From the NCBI GenBank assembly GCA_046339595.1, contig JBKDUF010000122.1, forward strand, positions 1 to 9,914: DNA of 9,914 bases, given 5' to 3'. Positions 1-6,331 of this stretch are shown piece after piece (the first letter of the stretch is position 1; each line of letters starts with the position of its first letter). Below the pieces are notes generated by a model. That model ran no database searches. It was given only the letters and a program-made list of their open reading frames with translations, and was not told where the DNA came from. A program made the position numbers and the translations under genes. Origin of the DNA: Ga0077527 sp021300125. GTDB lineage: Bacteria; Pseudomonadota; Gammaproteobacteria; Burkholderiales; SG8-41.

Positions 1-1
1 C

Positions 2-142
2 GCGGTCGGCAGTACCACCCGCGAAATCGGCGTGATCATCAAGGAATCGTCATTCCTCACCGCCAAGACCAGCGCGATGGTGTGCTGGCTGTTTGTCGGC
101 TCGGCGATTTTCTCGGCCGCCTTTGCGCTGCTCGGCGGGCAT
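2..142 (+). pseudogene. TRAP transporter large permease (DctM-like) fragment
   Basis: Reading from base 2, about 47 codons resemble the interior of a TRAP dicarboxylate-type large permease (DctM family, the 12-13 helix subunit of an inner-membrane sodium- or proton-coupled uptake system). The family-like stretch has a polar part (TTREIGVIIKESS) followed by a hydrophobic helix (about residues 26-46, ending FALLGG). Family resemblance stops at LLGG, where DctM proteins normally continue with a loop and more helices. From about 133-141 the DNA instead encodes amidase sequence in a different frame. The open frame runs on to a stop at 344-346, but those later residues are out-of-frame amidase DNA and resemble nothing. 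The 5' end lies outside the window. As it stands this permease is truncated and cannot work. An assembly artefact is an alternative explanation. Confidence 0.7.
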
Positions 143-905
143 GGTGCCGGCGGCGATCGGCACCCAGACCAACGGCTCGGTAATCCGGCCAGCCGCTTTC
201 TGCGGTGTTGTCGGCTACAAGCCGGGCTTCGGCCTGATTCCGCGCGACGGCATCCTGCGCCAGTCACCGACGCTGGACCAGGCGGGTGTGTTTGCACGCT
301 CGGTGGAGGACGCCGCGCGTCTTGCTGCTGTGCTGATTGGCGGTGAGGCCGGTGGACAACTGATCGGTGCTGCCGCTGATGCTGCAGCACCGAAGCTGGC
401 GTGGATACGCACCGCGGCCTGGCCTCGCGCCGCAGAAGACACGCGGGCGGCTTTCGAAGGCCTCGCGCGCCGCCTTGCGCTGCGCGAGCTGGTGATGCCG
501 GAGGCCGCGGCAGGGGCCTGGGACTGGCAGCGCACGGTGATGGAAGCCGAGATCGCGGAGAATTTTGCCGGCGAGTGGGAGCAGGGCCGGGATCGCCTCT
601 CGGCCTCGCTGTGTGCGCAGATCGAACGTGGCCGAGCACTCGCGCCGCAGGCCGTGGCTGCCGCGCGGGCGCGCATCGGCGAGGTCAATGCGGGTTTCGA
701 TCCGCTGTTCGACCGTGTCGACGCCTTGGTCACCCCGGCGGTGCCCGGCACCGCCCCGCGTGGACTCGACTCGACCGGAGATCCGGTCTTCTGTACGCTG
801 TGGACCTTCGCCGGCCTGCCGGCGATCACCTTGCCGCTGCTCAGCGGCGCCAACGGGCTGCCGCTGGGCGTGCAGCTGGTGGCGCGCCGCGGCAACGATG
901 CCTGA
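138..905 (+). pseudogene. Amidase-signature hydrolase, N-terminally truncated, with premature stop
   Basis: Starting at the codons GMVPA (138 onward), this frame encodes the C-terminal part of an amidase-signature (GatA/AtzF-like) enzyme, a family that hydrolyses amide bonds. The stretch GTQTNGSVIRPAAF contains the family's nucleophilic serine (in NGS) and is followed by CGVVGYKP, GLIPRDGIL, and FARSVEDAA. Near the end are TFAGLPAITLPL and GLPLGVQLV. The upstream region carrying the catalytic lysine and the cis-serine (GGSSGGS-like) is absent: in its place lies permease DNA. Family members usually have about 400-500 residues, against about 255 here. At 903-905 an in-frame TGA cuts off the end. 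The codons beyond it (LIRAAAALWRNLR, stop at 945-947) look like the normal amidase tail, so the TGA probably arose from CGA. Broken at both ends, this is best called a pseudogene. Which amide the intact enzyme used cannot be told. Confidence 0.8.
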
Positions 906-968
906 CTGATCCGCGCCGCAGCCGCGCTGTGGCGGAACTTGCGCTGAACCCTTGCCGTGGAATGCCAG

Positions 969-1952
969 ATGAACGCCGCCAAACCGAAAATCCTCGTCAC
1001 CCGCGAAGTCTTCGATGACACCCTTGACTACCTGCGCGAGCATTGCACGGTGCTCGACAACCAGGCGGATGTGCCGTACACGCCGCAAACGCTGGCCGCG
1101 GCGCTGGCAGACTGCGAGGGCCTGGTGTGCGCGCTGACCGACAGGGTTGACGCGGCGCTGCTCGCGGCGGCGCCGAAACTGAAGGCGGTGGCCAACATCG
1201 CCGTGGGCTACAACAACATCGATGTGCAGGCCTGCACCGCACGCCGCGTGCTCGCCACCAACACTCCCGGCGTGCTCGACGACAGCACCGCCGACCTGGC
1301 GTGGACGCTGATGCTCGGCACCGCGCGTCGCATCACCGAGGTCGAGCGCCGCATCCGCGCCGGCGAATGGACCGGCTGGCGCCTGAAGCAGTGGCTGGGT
1401 GTGGACGTGCACCATGCGACGCTGGGCATCGTCGGCATGGGCCGCATCGGCCAGGCGATTGCGCGCCGCGCGCTGGGCTTCGAGATGAACGTGCTCTATC
1501 ACAACCGCAAGCGCATCGCGCCCGAGCTGGAGGCGCGCTGCAACGCCCGCTACGCTTCGCTTGAAGAACTGCTGGCACAGTCCGATTTCGTGGTGCTGCA
1601 GGTGCCGTATTCGCCGCAGACACACCATTTGATCGGCGCCGCGCAGATCGCGAAGATGAAGCCCGGCGCGATCCTGATCAATTCCACCCGCGGCGGCGTG
1701 GTGGATGACTCCGCGCTGGTCGAGGCGCTGAAGAACGGCGTGATCCGCGGGGCCGGGCTCGACGTCTTCGAGAACGAGCCGAAACTGAATCCCGGATTCC
1801 TGCAACTCGATAACGTAGTGCTGGCGCCGCACATCGGCAGTTCGACCGAGGCCACGCGGCGTGCAATGGCGATGCTCGCCGCGCGCAATCTGGTGGCGGC
1901 ACTGGGCGACGCGATGCCGCCCAACCCGATCAATCCCGAAGCACACGCCTAG
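969..1952 (+). CDS. D-2-hydroxyacid dehydrogenase (glyoxylate/hydroxypyruvate reductase type)
   Basis: A 327-residue cytoplasmic NAD(P)H-dependent dehydrogenase that interconverts 2-oxoacids and D-2-hydroxyacids. The split catalytic domain flanks a Rossmann domain with GMGRIG at 156-161. The expected catalytic set is present: Arg241 (in NSTRGGVVDD), Glu270 (in FENEP) and His288 (in APHIGSS). The basic NRKR at 179-182, at the end of the second nucleotide-binding strand, suggests a preference for NADP(H), as in GhrB-like glyoxylate/hydroxypyruvate/2-ketogluconate reductases. Length and motifs match that group. I chose ATG 969 because homologues begin just before the KILVTR strand; an in-frame GTG lies 12 bases upstream, and GGA at 959-961 is a weak ribosome binding site. 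It follows the broken amidase by 21 bases (measured from 947) and precedes the AEC permease by 56. The exact substrate is inferred, with glyoxylate, hydroxypyruvate or a sugar-derived 2-oxoacid all possible. Confidence 0.9.
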   Translation: MNAAKPKILVTREVFDDTLDYLREHCTVLDNQADVPYTPQTLAAALADCEGLVCALTDRVDAALLAAAPKLKAVANIAVGYNNIDVQACTARRVLATNTPGVLDDSTADLAWTLMLGTARRITEVERRIRAGEWTGWRLKQWLGVDVHHATLGIVGMGRIGQAIARRALGFEMNVLYHNRKRIAPELEARCNARYASLEELLAQSDFVVLQVPYSPQTHHLIGAAQIAKMKPGAILINSTRGGVVDDSALVEALKNGVIRGAGLDVFENEPKLNPGFLQLDNVVLAPHIGSSTEATRRAMAMLAARNLVAALGDAMPPNPINPEAHA

Positions 1953-2008
1953 GTACGCAGGTCATTGAATTAATTGAATAATTTTTTTTCCTGCGGCAGT
2001 GACCGGCG

Positions 2009-2974
2009 ATGAGCTATTTCGCCCAGCTGGCCGACCTGATGGTGCAGGTGATGCTGCCGCTGTCGCTGCTGGTCGGTGCCGGCGCGCTGTGGACGCGCTT
2101 TTTTCCCGGCACCGATGTCGAGCAGATGCGCTCCAGCCTGAACCGGCTGGTGATGTACCTGTTCTATCCCTGCATCCTGTTCGCGGTAGCCTCAAGCACG
2201 CCATTGAGCCTCGAACTGCTGTCGGTCCCGCTGCTGGTGGGCATCGGTTCGCTGGCCTCGGGCGCACTGCTTTATGTCCTGCTCTACCGCTTGCCACTGT
2301 GGCCGCAGCTCACCGACCAGACCCGTGCTGCGCTGATGCTCGGCGGCATGTTCGGCAACACCTTCAACATCGGCGCGCCGGTGCTGGTGTTCTTCTTCGG
2401 TGCCGAAGCGCTGCGCTACGCGGTGTTCAACGACATGCTGATGACGATGCCGCTGGTGTGGACGCTGGGGGTGTGGATCGCCACGCGCCTGGGCTCCCGC
2501 GACGGTGATGCGTCCCGGCCTGCGGTGCTGCGCGTGATGCTGGCGATGCCGCCGATCTGGGCCTTCCTCGCCGGCTTTGCCTGCCAGCAGCTGGGCCTCA
2601 GCTACGAGCCGCTGGTCAAGGCCACGCAGTTCATTGGCCAGGCGACGATCCCGGTGATCCTGTTCGTGCTTGGCATGACCATACCCTGGCGCAACCTGGT
2701 GCCGCGGGGCGAGGTGCTGGCCAGCGCCGCGGTGAAGCTGCTGCTCACGCCGCTGGTGGTGTGGCTGGTCGCACCGCTGGTCTATCCGCGCATGGGTGAG
2801 GCCCAGTACGCCGCGATTGTCGAAGGCACCACGCCGGCGATGATGACCGCGCTGCTGCTGGCCGACCGCTTCAAGCTCGATTCGGCGGCCGCAGCCCTGC
2901 TGATCGGCTGGACCACGATCCTGTTCTGGCTGACACTCCCGCTGATCATGGCGCTGGGCTGGATCCAGCGATAG
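2009..2974 (+). CDS. AEC-family (auxin efflux carrier-like) permease
   Basis: A 321-residue inner-membrane protein of the AEC family, whose bacterial members are secondary transporters associated with malate, malonate and other carboxylates. About ten hydrophobic segments can be read, near residues 6-29, 46-62, 71-93, 107-130, 135-158, 176-194, 206-223, 236-258, 265-283 and 295-317, arranged as two halves of five helices. The motif GNTFNIGAPV (116-125) in the fourth helix corresponds to the conserved NTGxxGxP-type break in this family. Length fits (usually 300-320). ATG 2009 places the N terminus just before helix 1; no strong Shine-Dalgarno is visible, and the 56-base spacer before it is AT-rich with eight Ts in a row. 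The gene is followed 10 bases later by the next dehydrogenase, suggesting co-transcription. I infer that it moves a small organic acid used by the flanking enzymes; direction and substrate are unknown. Confidence 0.87.
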   Translation: MSYFAQLADLMVQVMLPLSLLVGAGALWTRFFPGTDVEQMRSSLNRLVMYLFYPCILFAVASSTPLSLELLSVPLLVGIGSLASGALLYVLLYRLPLWPQLTDQTRAALMLGGMFGNTFNIGAPVLVFFFGAEALRYAVFNDMLMTMPLVWTLGVWIATRLGSRDGDASRPAVLRVMLAMPPIWAFLAGFACQQLGLSYEPLVKATQFIGQATIPVILFVLGMTIPWRNLVPRGEVLASAAVKLLLTPLVVWLVAPLVYPRMGEAQYAAIVEGTTPAMMTALLLADRFKLDSAAAALLIGWTTILFWLTLPLIMALGWIQR

Positions 2975-2984
2975 GGTGAGCAAC

Positions 2985-3869
2985 ATGCATATCGGATTCA
3001 TCGGACTCGGCGCGATGGGGCGCCACATGGCCGGCCACCTGCTCAAGGCCGGCCATCACCTCGGCGTCTGGGCCCGCCGCGCCGACAGCGCTGCCCCGCT
3101 GGTGGCCGCGGGCGCAACGCGTCATGAAACGCCGTCGGCACTCGCCGCGGCAAGCGAGGTGGTGATTACCATGGTCACCACGGCTGCCGACGTCGAGCAG
3201 GTCCTGCTGGATCCGCAGGGTGTCATCCACGGTGCCCGGCCGGGCAGCGTGGTCATCGACATGGAAACCATTTCACCGGTGGCAGCGCGCGCGCTGGCCG
3301 GGGCGCTGGCAGCCCGGGGCGTGGAAATGCTCGACGCGCCGGTGTCCGGCGGGCCGATGGGCGCCGAGCAGGCATCGCTGTCGATCATGGTGGGCGGCAA
3401 GCCCGAAGTCTTCGAACGCATGCGGCCGGTGTTGGCCTGCATGGGCAAAACCATCACCCGTGTCGGCGATATCGGTGCCGGCCAGGTGACCAAGGCCTGC
3501 AACCAGCTCGCATTGCTGGTCGCGGCCCAGGGGATTGCCGAAGCGCTGAATCTCGCGACGCGGCTCGGCGCCGATCCGGGCAAGGTGCGCGAAGTGATGA
3601 TGGGCGGTGTCGCGGCAAGCCGCGTGATGGAGGTGTTCGGCACCCGCATGGTGTCGCGCGATTTCGCCAATGGCATCGACACCCGGCTGTACCACAAGGA
3701 TCTCGGCATCGTGCTCGAGCTGGCCCACGGCAGGAATGTGCCGGTGCCGGCCGCAGCGCTGGTGCTGCAGCAGATCAACGCGCTGATGGCGCAGGACCGC
3801 GGCCGCGACGACCTCGCGGCGCTGATCAAGGTGCTCGAGCAGATATCGGGCACGAACCAGGAGAGCTGA
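2985..3869 (+). CDS. 3-hydroxyisobutyrate dehydrogenase / tartronate semialdehyde reductase family protein
   Basis: A 294-residue beta-hydroxyacid dehydrogenase, a soluble family that oxidises 3-hydroxyacids or reduces semialdehydes with NAD(P). The N-terminal Rossmann domain has GLGAMG at 7-12. The substrate-binding DAPVSGG is at 117-123, the catalytic lysine is Lys170 in GAGQVTKACNQ, and the C-terminal helical domain carries the conserved Lys238-Asp239 (YHKDL). Members include MmsB (3-hydroxyisobutyrate), GarR/GlxR (2-hydroxy-3-oxopropionate) and succinic semialdehyde reductases; length fits all. In the loop usually reading D-x-S/T-T-I-x-P the sequence has DMETISP, with Glu94 where Ser is common, so substrate specificity may differ. 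I prefer ATG 2985 to the GTG at 2976 because the GGTGAG at 2975-2980 can serve as its ribosome binding site and homologues begin close to the first strand. Next to a malyl-CoA-lyase-type gene, tartronate semialdehyde reduction is an attractive but unproven role. Confidence 0.9.
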   Translation: MHIGFIGLGAMGRHMAGHLLKAGHHLGVWARRADSAAPLVAAGATRHETPSALAAASEVVITMVTTAADVEQVLLDPQGVIHGARPGSVVIDMETISPVAARALAGALAARGVEMLDAPVSGGPMGAEQASLSIMVGGKPEVFERMRPVLACMGKTITRVGDIGAGQVTKACNQLALLVAAQGIAEALNLATRLGADPGKVREVMMGGVAASRVMEVFGTRMVSRDFANGIDTRLYHKDLGIVLELAHGRNVPVPAAALVLQQINALMAQDRGRDDLAALIKVLEQISGTNQES

Positions 3870-3870
3870 A

Positions 3871-4845
3871 ATGAGTTTTACCCAACCCGAACCGGCAACG
3901 CCGCGGCTGACCCGCTCCGAACTGGCGGTGCCCGGCATCAACACCGCGATTTTCGAGAAGGCGGCGAAGTCCGCCGCCGACGTCATATTTCTCGATCTTG
4001 AGGACGCGGTGGCGCCCGACGACAAGCCGCGGGCGCGCAGGAATGTGGTTGCCGCGCTGAATGACGTTGACTGGGGTCGCAAGGTGATGGCGGTGCGCAT
4101 CAACGGGCTGGATACCCATTACATGTACCGCGATGTGGTTGACCTGGTCGAGCAGTGCCCGCGCCTTGACCTGCTGATCGTGCCCAAGGTCGGCGTCGCC
4201 GCCGACCTCTATGCCATCGACATGCTGGTGACGCAGATCGAGACCGCGCAGGGCCGCAGCAAGCGCATCGGTTTCGAGGCGCTGATTGAAACCGCGCTGG
4301 GGCTGGCCAATGTCGAGGCCATCGCGCAGTCCAGCCGCCGGCTGGAGGCGATGTCTTTCGGTTCCGGCGATTTTGCCGCTTCGACCCGCGCCCGCACCAC
4401 CATCATCGGCGGCCTGCATCCGGAATACGGTGTGCTGTCGGACAGGGATGCCGCAGGACAGCGCGCATTCCACCAGACCGATCCCTGGCATGCTGCGCAG
4501 GTGCGCATGCTGGTGGCCTGCCGCGCGTACGGGCTGCGTCCGATCGACGGTCCTTATGGCGATTTCAAGGATCCCGAGGGCTATCTGGCTGCCGCGCGCA
4601 GGGTTGCGGCGCTGGGTTACGAGGGCAAGTGGGCGATCCATCCGACGCAGATCGAGGCTGCCAATGCGGTGTTCAGCCCCTCGGCGGAAGAAGTCGCCAA
4701 GGCCCGGCGCATTGTCGAGGCGATGGCCCAGGCTGCGCGCGAGGGCAAGGGTGCGGTGCAGGTCGACGGTCGCTTGGTGGACCTTGCCAACATCCGCATG
4801 GCGCAGAACCTGCTCCAGAAAGCGGACGCCATTGCCGCCCGTTGA
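3871..4845 (+). CDS. Malyl-CoA/beta-methylmalyl-CoA lyase-type HpcH/HpaI aldolase
   Basis: A 324-residue TIM-barrel CoA-ester lyase of the CitE/HpcH/HpaI superfamily. Members cleave (3S)-malyl-CoA to acetyl-CoA and glyoxylate, beta-methylmalyl-CoA to propionyl-CoA and glyoxylate, or citramalyl-CoA to acetyl-CoA and pyruvate. From memory of the family it most resembles the Mcl1 branch: FLDLEDAVAPDDK (40-52), VRINGLD with Arg76, VPKVG with Lys106, Glu140 in LIET and Asp167 in GSGDFAAS (the expected Mg2+ ligands), DGPYGDF (226-232) and GKWAIHPTQ (252-260). Short CitE proteins lack the long C-terminal segment after IHP that is seen here and closes the active site in Mcl-type enzymes. A strong Shine-Dalgarno (AGGAG, 3859-3863) sits 7 bases before ATG 3871, one base after the preceding stop, so translation is probably coupled. 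It is the last gene of the cluster. Citramalyl-CoA or other malyl-CoA derivatives remain possible substrates. Confidence 0.88.
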   Translation: MSFTQPEPATPRLTRSELAVPGINTAIFEKAAKSAADVIFLDLEDAVAPDDKPRARRNVVAALNDVDWGRKVMAVRINGLDTHYMYRDVVDLVEQCPRLDLLIVPKVGVAADLYAIDMLVTQIETAQGRSKRIGFEALIETALGLANVEAIAQSSRRLEAMSFGSGDFAASTRARTTIIGGLHPEYGVLSDRDAAGQRAFHQTDPWHAAQVRMLVACRAYGLRPIDGPYGDFKDPEGYLAAARRVAALGYEGKWAIHPTQIEAANAVFSPSAEEVAKARRIVEAMAQAAREGKGAVQVDGRLVDLANIRMAQNLLQKADAIAAR

Positions 4846-4855
4846 GTGCTTCCCG

Positions 4856-4883
4856 TTGCACCTTCCGCGAAATTCGGTAGACT
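4856..4883 (+). promoter_or_regulatory. Predicted sigma-70 promoter of the CBS-domain gene
   Basis: TTGCAC at 4856-4861 and TAGACT at 4878-4883 are separated by 16 bases, close to the consensus for a vegetative promoter. It starts about 10 bases after the stop of the lyase gene. Transcription would begin near 4890, giving a leader of about 35 bases. This suggests that the CBS gene is transcribed separately from the metabolic cluster. Confidence 0.5.
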
Positions 4884-4925
4884 GAATTCCAGCCGGTGCA
4901 TCCGGCATCTCCCGGAGCAGAGATC

Positions 4926-5354
4926 ATGAGAACAGTCAGCCAGTTGTTGCAGGGCAAGGGCGGCAGTGTTTGGTCGGTGGCTCCGGAATCCAGCGTGTTT
5001 GATGCGCTGAGGCTGATGGCCGAGAAAAACTGCGGCGCGCTGCTGGTGATGGAGGGTGACAGGCTGCGCGGCATCATTTCCGAGCGTGACTACGCGCGCA
5101 AGGTCATCCTGCTCGGAAAATCCTCGCACGATCTTGCGGTCAGGGCGATCATGTCCGACAAGGTGGTCTGCGTCGGTCCGAAACAGACCGTCGATGAGTG
5201 CATGAGCCTGATGAGCGGCAGGCGCATCCGCCACCTGCCGGTGCTCGACGGCGGCAAGCTCATCGGCATGCTGTCGATTGGCGACCTGGTCAAGGAAGTC
5301 ATCGCCGACCAGCAGATGACCATACAGCAGCTCGAGAGCTACATCCATTCCTGA
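4926..5354 (+). CDS. Stand-alone CBS-pair protein
   Basis: A 142-residue soluble protein made almost entirely of two CBS motifs (about 13-66 and 78-130), which together fold into a Bateman module that typically binds AMP, ATP or a related adenosyl ligand. Visible hallmarks are GALLVMEGDRLRGIISERDYAR in the first repeat and IRHLPVLDGGKLIGMLSIGDLVK in the second, each with the Ile/Leu-Ser-x-x-Asp ligand-contacting type of motif (SERD at 52-55, SIGD at 117-120). There is no kinase, channel or DNA-binding domain, though such proteins are often mis-annotated as histidine kinases. ATG 4926 is chosen for GGAG at 4913-4916, 9 bases upstream; a GTG 30 bases earlier is in frame but lies within the leader. 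The role is probably energy- or ligand-dependent regulation of a partner that is not identifiable here. Confidence 0.9.
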   Translation: MRTVSQLLQGKGGSVWSVAPESSVFDALRLMAEKNCGALLVMEGDRLRGIISERDYARKVILLGKSSHDLAVRAIMSDKVVCVGPKQTVDECMSLMSGRRIRHLPVLDGGKLIGMLSIGDLVKEVIADQQMTIQQLESYIHS

Positions 5355-5390
5355 AGCCCCTGCGGGAGCATTTCACCGGCCGTCCTTCCC

Positions 5391-5417
5391 GGGTCCGTCC
5401 ACGGGCGAGGGTCCGTC
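5391..5417 (+). repeat. Pair of 9-base direct repeats before the molybdopterin-binding-domain gene
   Basis: GGGTCCGTC occurs at 5391-5399 and again at 5409-5417, 18 bases from start to start, in the 99-base space between the CBS gene and the next gene. It could be a paired protein-binding site or chance in GC-rich DNA. Confidence 0.3.
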
Positions 5418-5443
5418 TTGTTCACGGTTGTACTGTTCTTTGT

Positions 5444-5447
5444 GGAG
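5444..5447 (+). promoter_or_regulatory. Ribosome binding site that decides a TTG start
   Basis: GGAG lies 6 bases before TTG 5454. The alternative in-frame starts TTG 5418 and GTG 5442 have no comparable site, and GTG 5442 overlaps this one. The sequence after TTG 5454 begins at the first strand of the MoCF-type fold, as expected for the family. Confidence 0.6.
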
Positions 5448-5453
5448 TCAGCA

Positions 5454-6203
5454 TTGAAATTCGCGGCCATCATCATCGGTGATGAAATCCTGTCCGGCAA
5501 ACGCCTGGACAAGCACATGGCGAAGGTGATTTCGCTGCTCGCCGAGCGCGGGCTTGAACTGTCCTGGGCGCAGTATCTGGGCGATGATCCGGAACTGATC
5601 ACGGACACGCTGCGGCGCACGCTGGCGGGCGATGAGGTGGTGTTCAGCTTCGGCGGCATCGGTGCGACCCCGGACGACCACACGCGGCAGTGCGCGGCAC
5701 GGGCCGCTGCCGTGCCGCTCAGGCTGCATCCCGAGGCCGAGGCCGAGATCCGCGGCCGTTTCGCTGAAGATCCCAAGGGGGTGACGCCGCAGCGCCTGAT
5801 GATGGGTGAGTTTCCCGAGGGCGCTTCGATCATCCCCAATCCCTACAACCGCATCCCCGGTTTCACCGTGTGCCGCCACCATTTTCTGCCCGGTTTTCCG
5901 GAGATGTCATGGCCGATGATGGCCTGGGTGCTCGACCATGTGTATGCCGGCGTCACGGCGGCCGGTGCAGTGGAGGCGGCGATCATCGTGCGCGAGGCCG
6001 GCGAGAGCCAGCTCATTGAACTGATGAACGCGTGCCTGGTAATGTATCCGGGGCTGAAGGTGTTCAGCCTGCCGCGGGTGACCCCGGAGCGTTACATTGA
6101 ACTCGGCGTGCGCGGCGACGCTGCGCGGGTGGCCGAGGCAATCGCGATGCTGAAGGCGGGTGTCAGCACACTGGGGTTTCCGTGGACGCCATCAGTTCAG
6201 TGA
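5454..6203 (+). CDS. Molybdopterin-binding-domain protein (MoaB/CinA-like)
   Basis: A 249-residue soluble protein with one N-terminal MoCF/molybdopterin-binding domain, as found in MoaB, MogA and the N-terminal half of CinA. It begins with MKFAAIIIGDEILSGK and carries the signature GGIGATPDDHT at 67-77, matching the usual GGTGxxxxDxT with Ile in place of Thr. The central part (PNRIPGF-like and FLPGFPEM, about 128-151) also follows the CinA N-terminal pattern. The C-terminal 90 residues form a smaller alpha/beta region, but the CinA nicotinamide-nucleotide deamidase domain is missing. Proteins of this shape are common in betaproteobacteria and have no settled function. Ligands may be molybdopterin-like or nucleotide-like. 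Initiation at TTG is supported by GGAG at 5444-5447. No other molybdenum cofactor genes are seen nearby. The downstream hairpin at 6277-6307 would end its transcript. Confidence 0.85.
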   Translation: MKFAAIIIGDEILSGKRLDKHMAKVISLLAERGLELSWAQYLGDDPELITDTLRRTLAGDEVVFSFGGIGATPDDHTRQCAARAAAVPLRLHPEAEAEIRGRFAEDPKGVTPQRLMMGEFPEGASIIPNPYNRIPGFTVCRHHFLPGFPEMSWPMMAWVLDHVYAGVTAAGAVEAAIIVREAGESQLIELMNACLVMYPGLKVFSLPRVTPERYIELGVRGDAARVAEAIAMLKAGVSTLGFPWTPSVQ

Positions 6204-6276
6204 TGAGTGCATAGTGATGAACGATGAGTGAAGAGCGAATCCCCGGGTTTGAACGAGGCCTCGCGTGACACCATGA

Positions 6277-6307
6277 AAAAAGCCCCCGGAAAATCCGGGG
6301 GCTTTTT
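6277..6307. terminator. Bidirectional intrinsic terminator
   Basis: A perfect 14-base inverted repeat (6277-6290 and 6294-6307) with a 3-base loop has a GC-rich core, GCCCCCGGA/TCCGGGGGC. It is flanked by five As on one side and five Ts on the other, so it forms a hairpin plus U tract on both strands. It lies between the convergent molybdopterin-binding-domain gene (+) and phasin gene (-), 73 bases and 24 bases after their stops. Confidence 0.93.
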
Positions 6308-6331
6308 GTTTCTGCTGGCCTGAAAGAAAGC

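Noticed and set aside
264..1946. A 560-codon open frame on the minus strand
   Set aside because: It lies opposite the amidase and the 2-hydroxyacid dehydrogenase, both of which have clear family motifs. The antisense translation is rich in His, Arg and Gln and resembles nothing; long antisense frames are common in GC-rich DNA.
1956..1995. CGCAGG...CCTGCG inverted repeat with a 28-base loop as a terminator
   Set aside because: The stem is only 6 base pairs, the T tract lies inside the loop, and no uridine run follows the stem.
2192..3046. Long minus-strand open frame opposite the AEC gene
   Set aside because: The composition is typical of a frame opposite a membrane protein gene (many His, Arg and Gln), with no motif and no ribosome binding site that I could support.
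6200..6230. Small repeated GATGAGTG/GTGATGA words after the molybdopterin-binding-domain gene
   Set aside because: GATGAGTG appears twice, 21 bases apart, but the words are short and irregular. Chance or slippage is sufficient.
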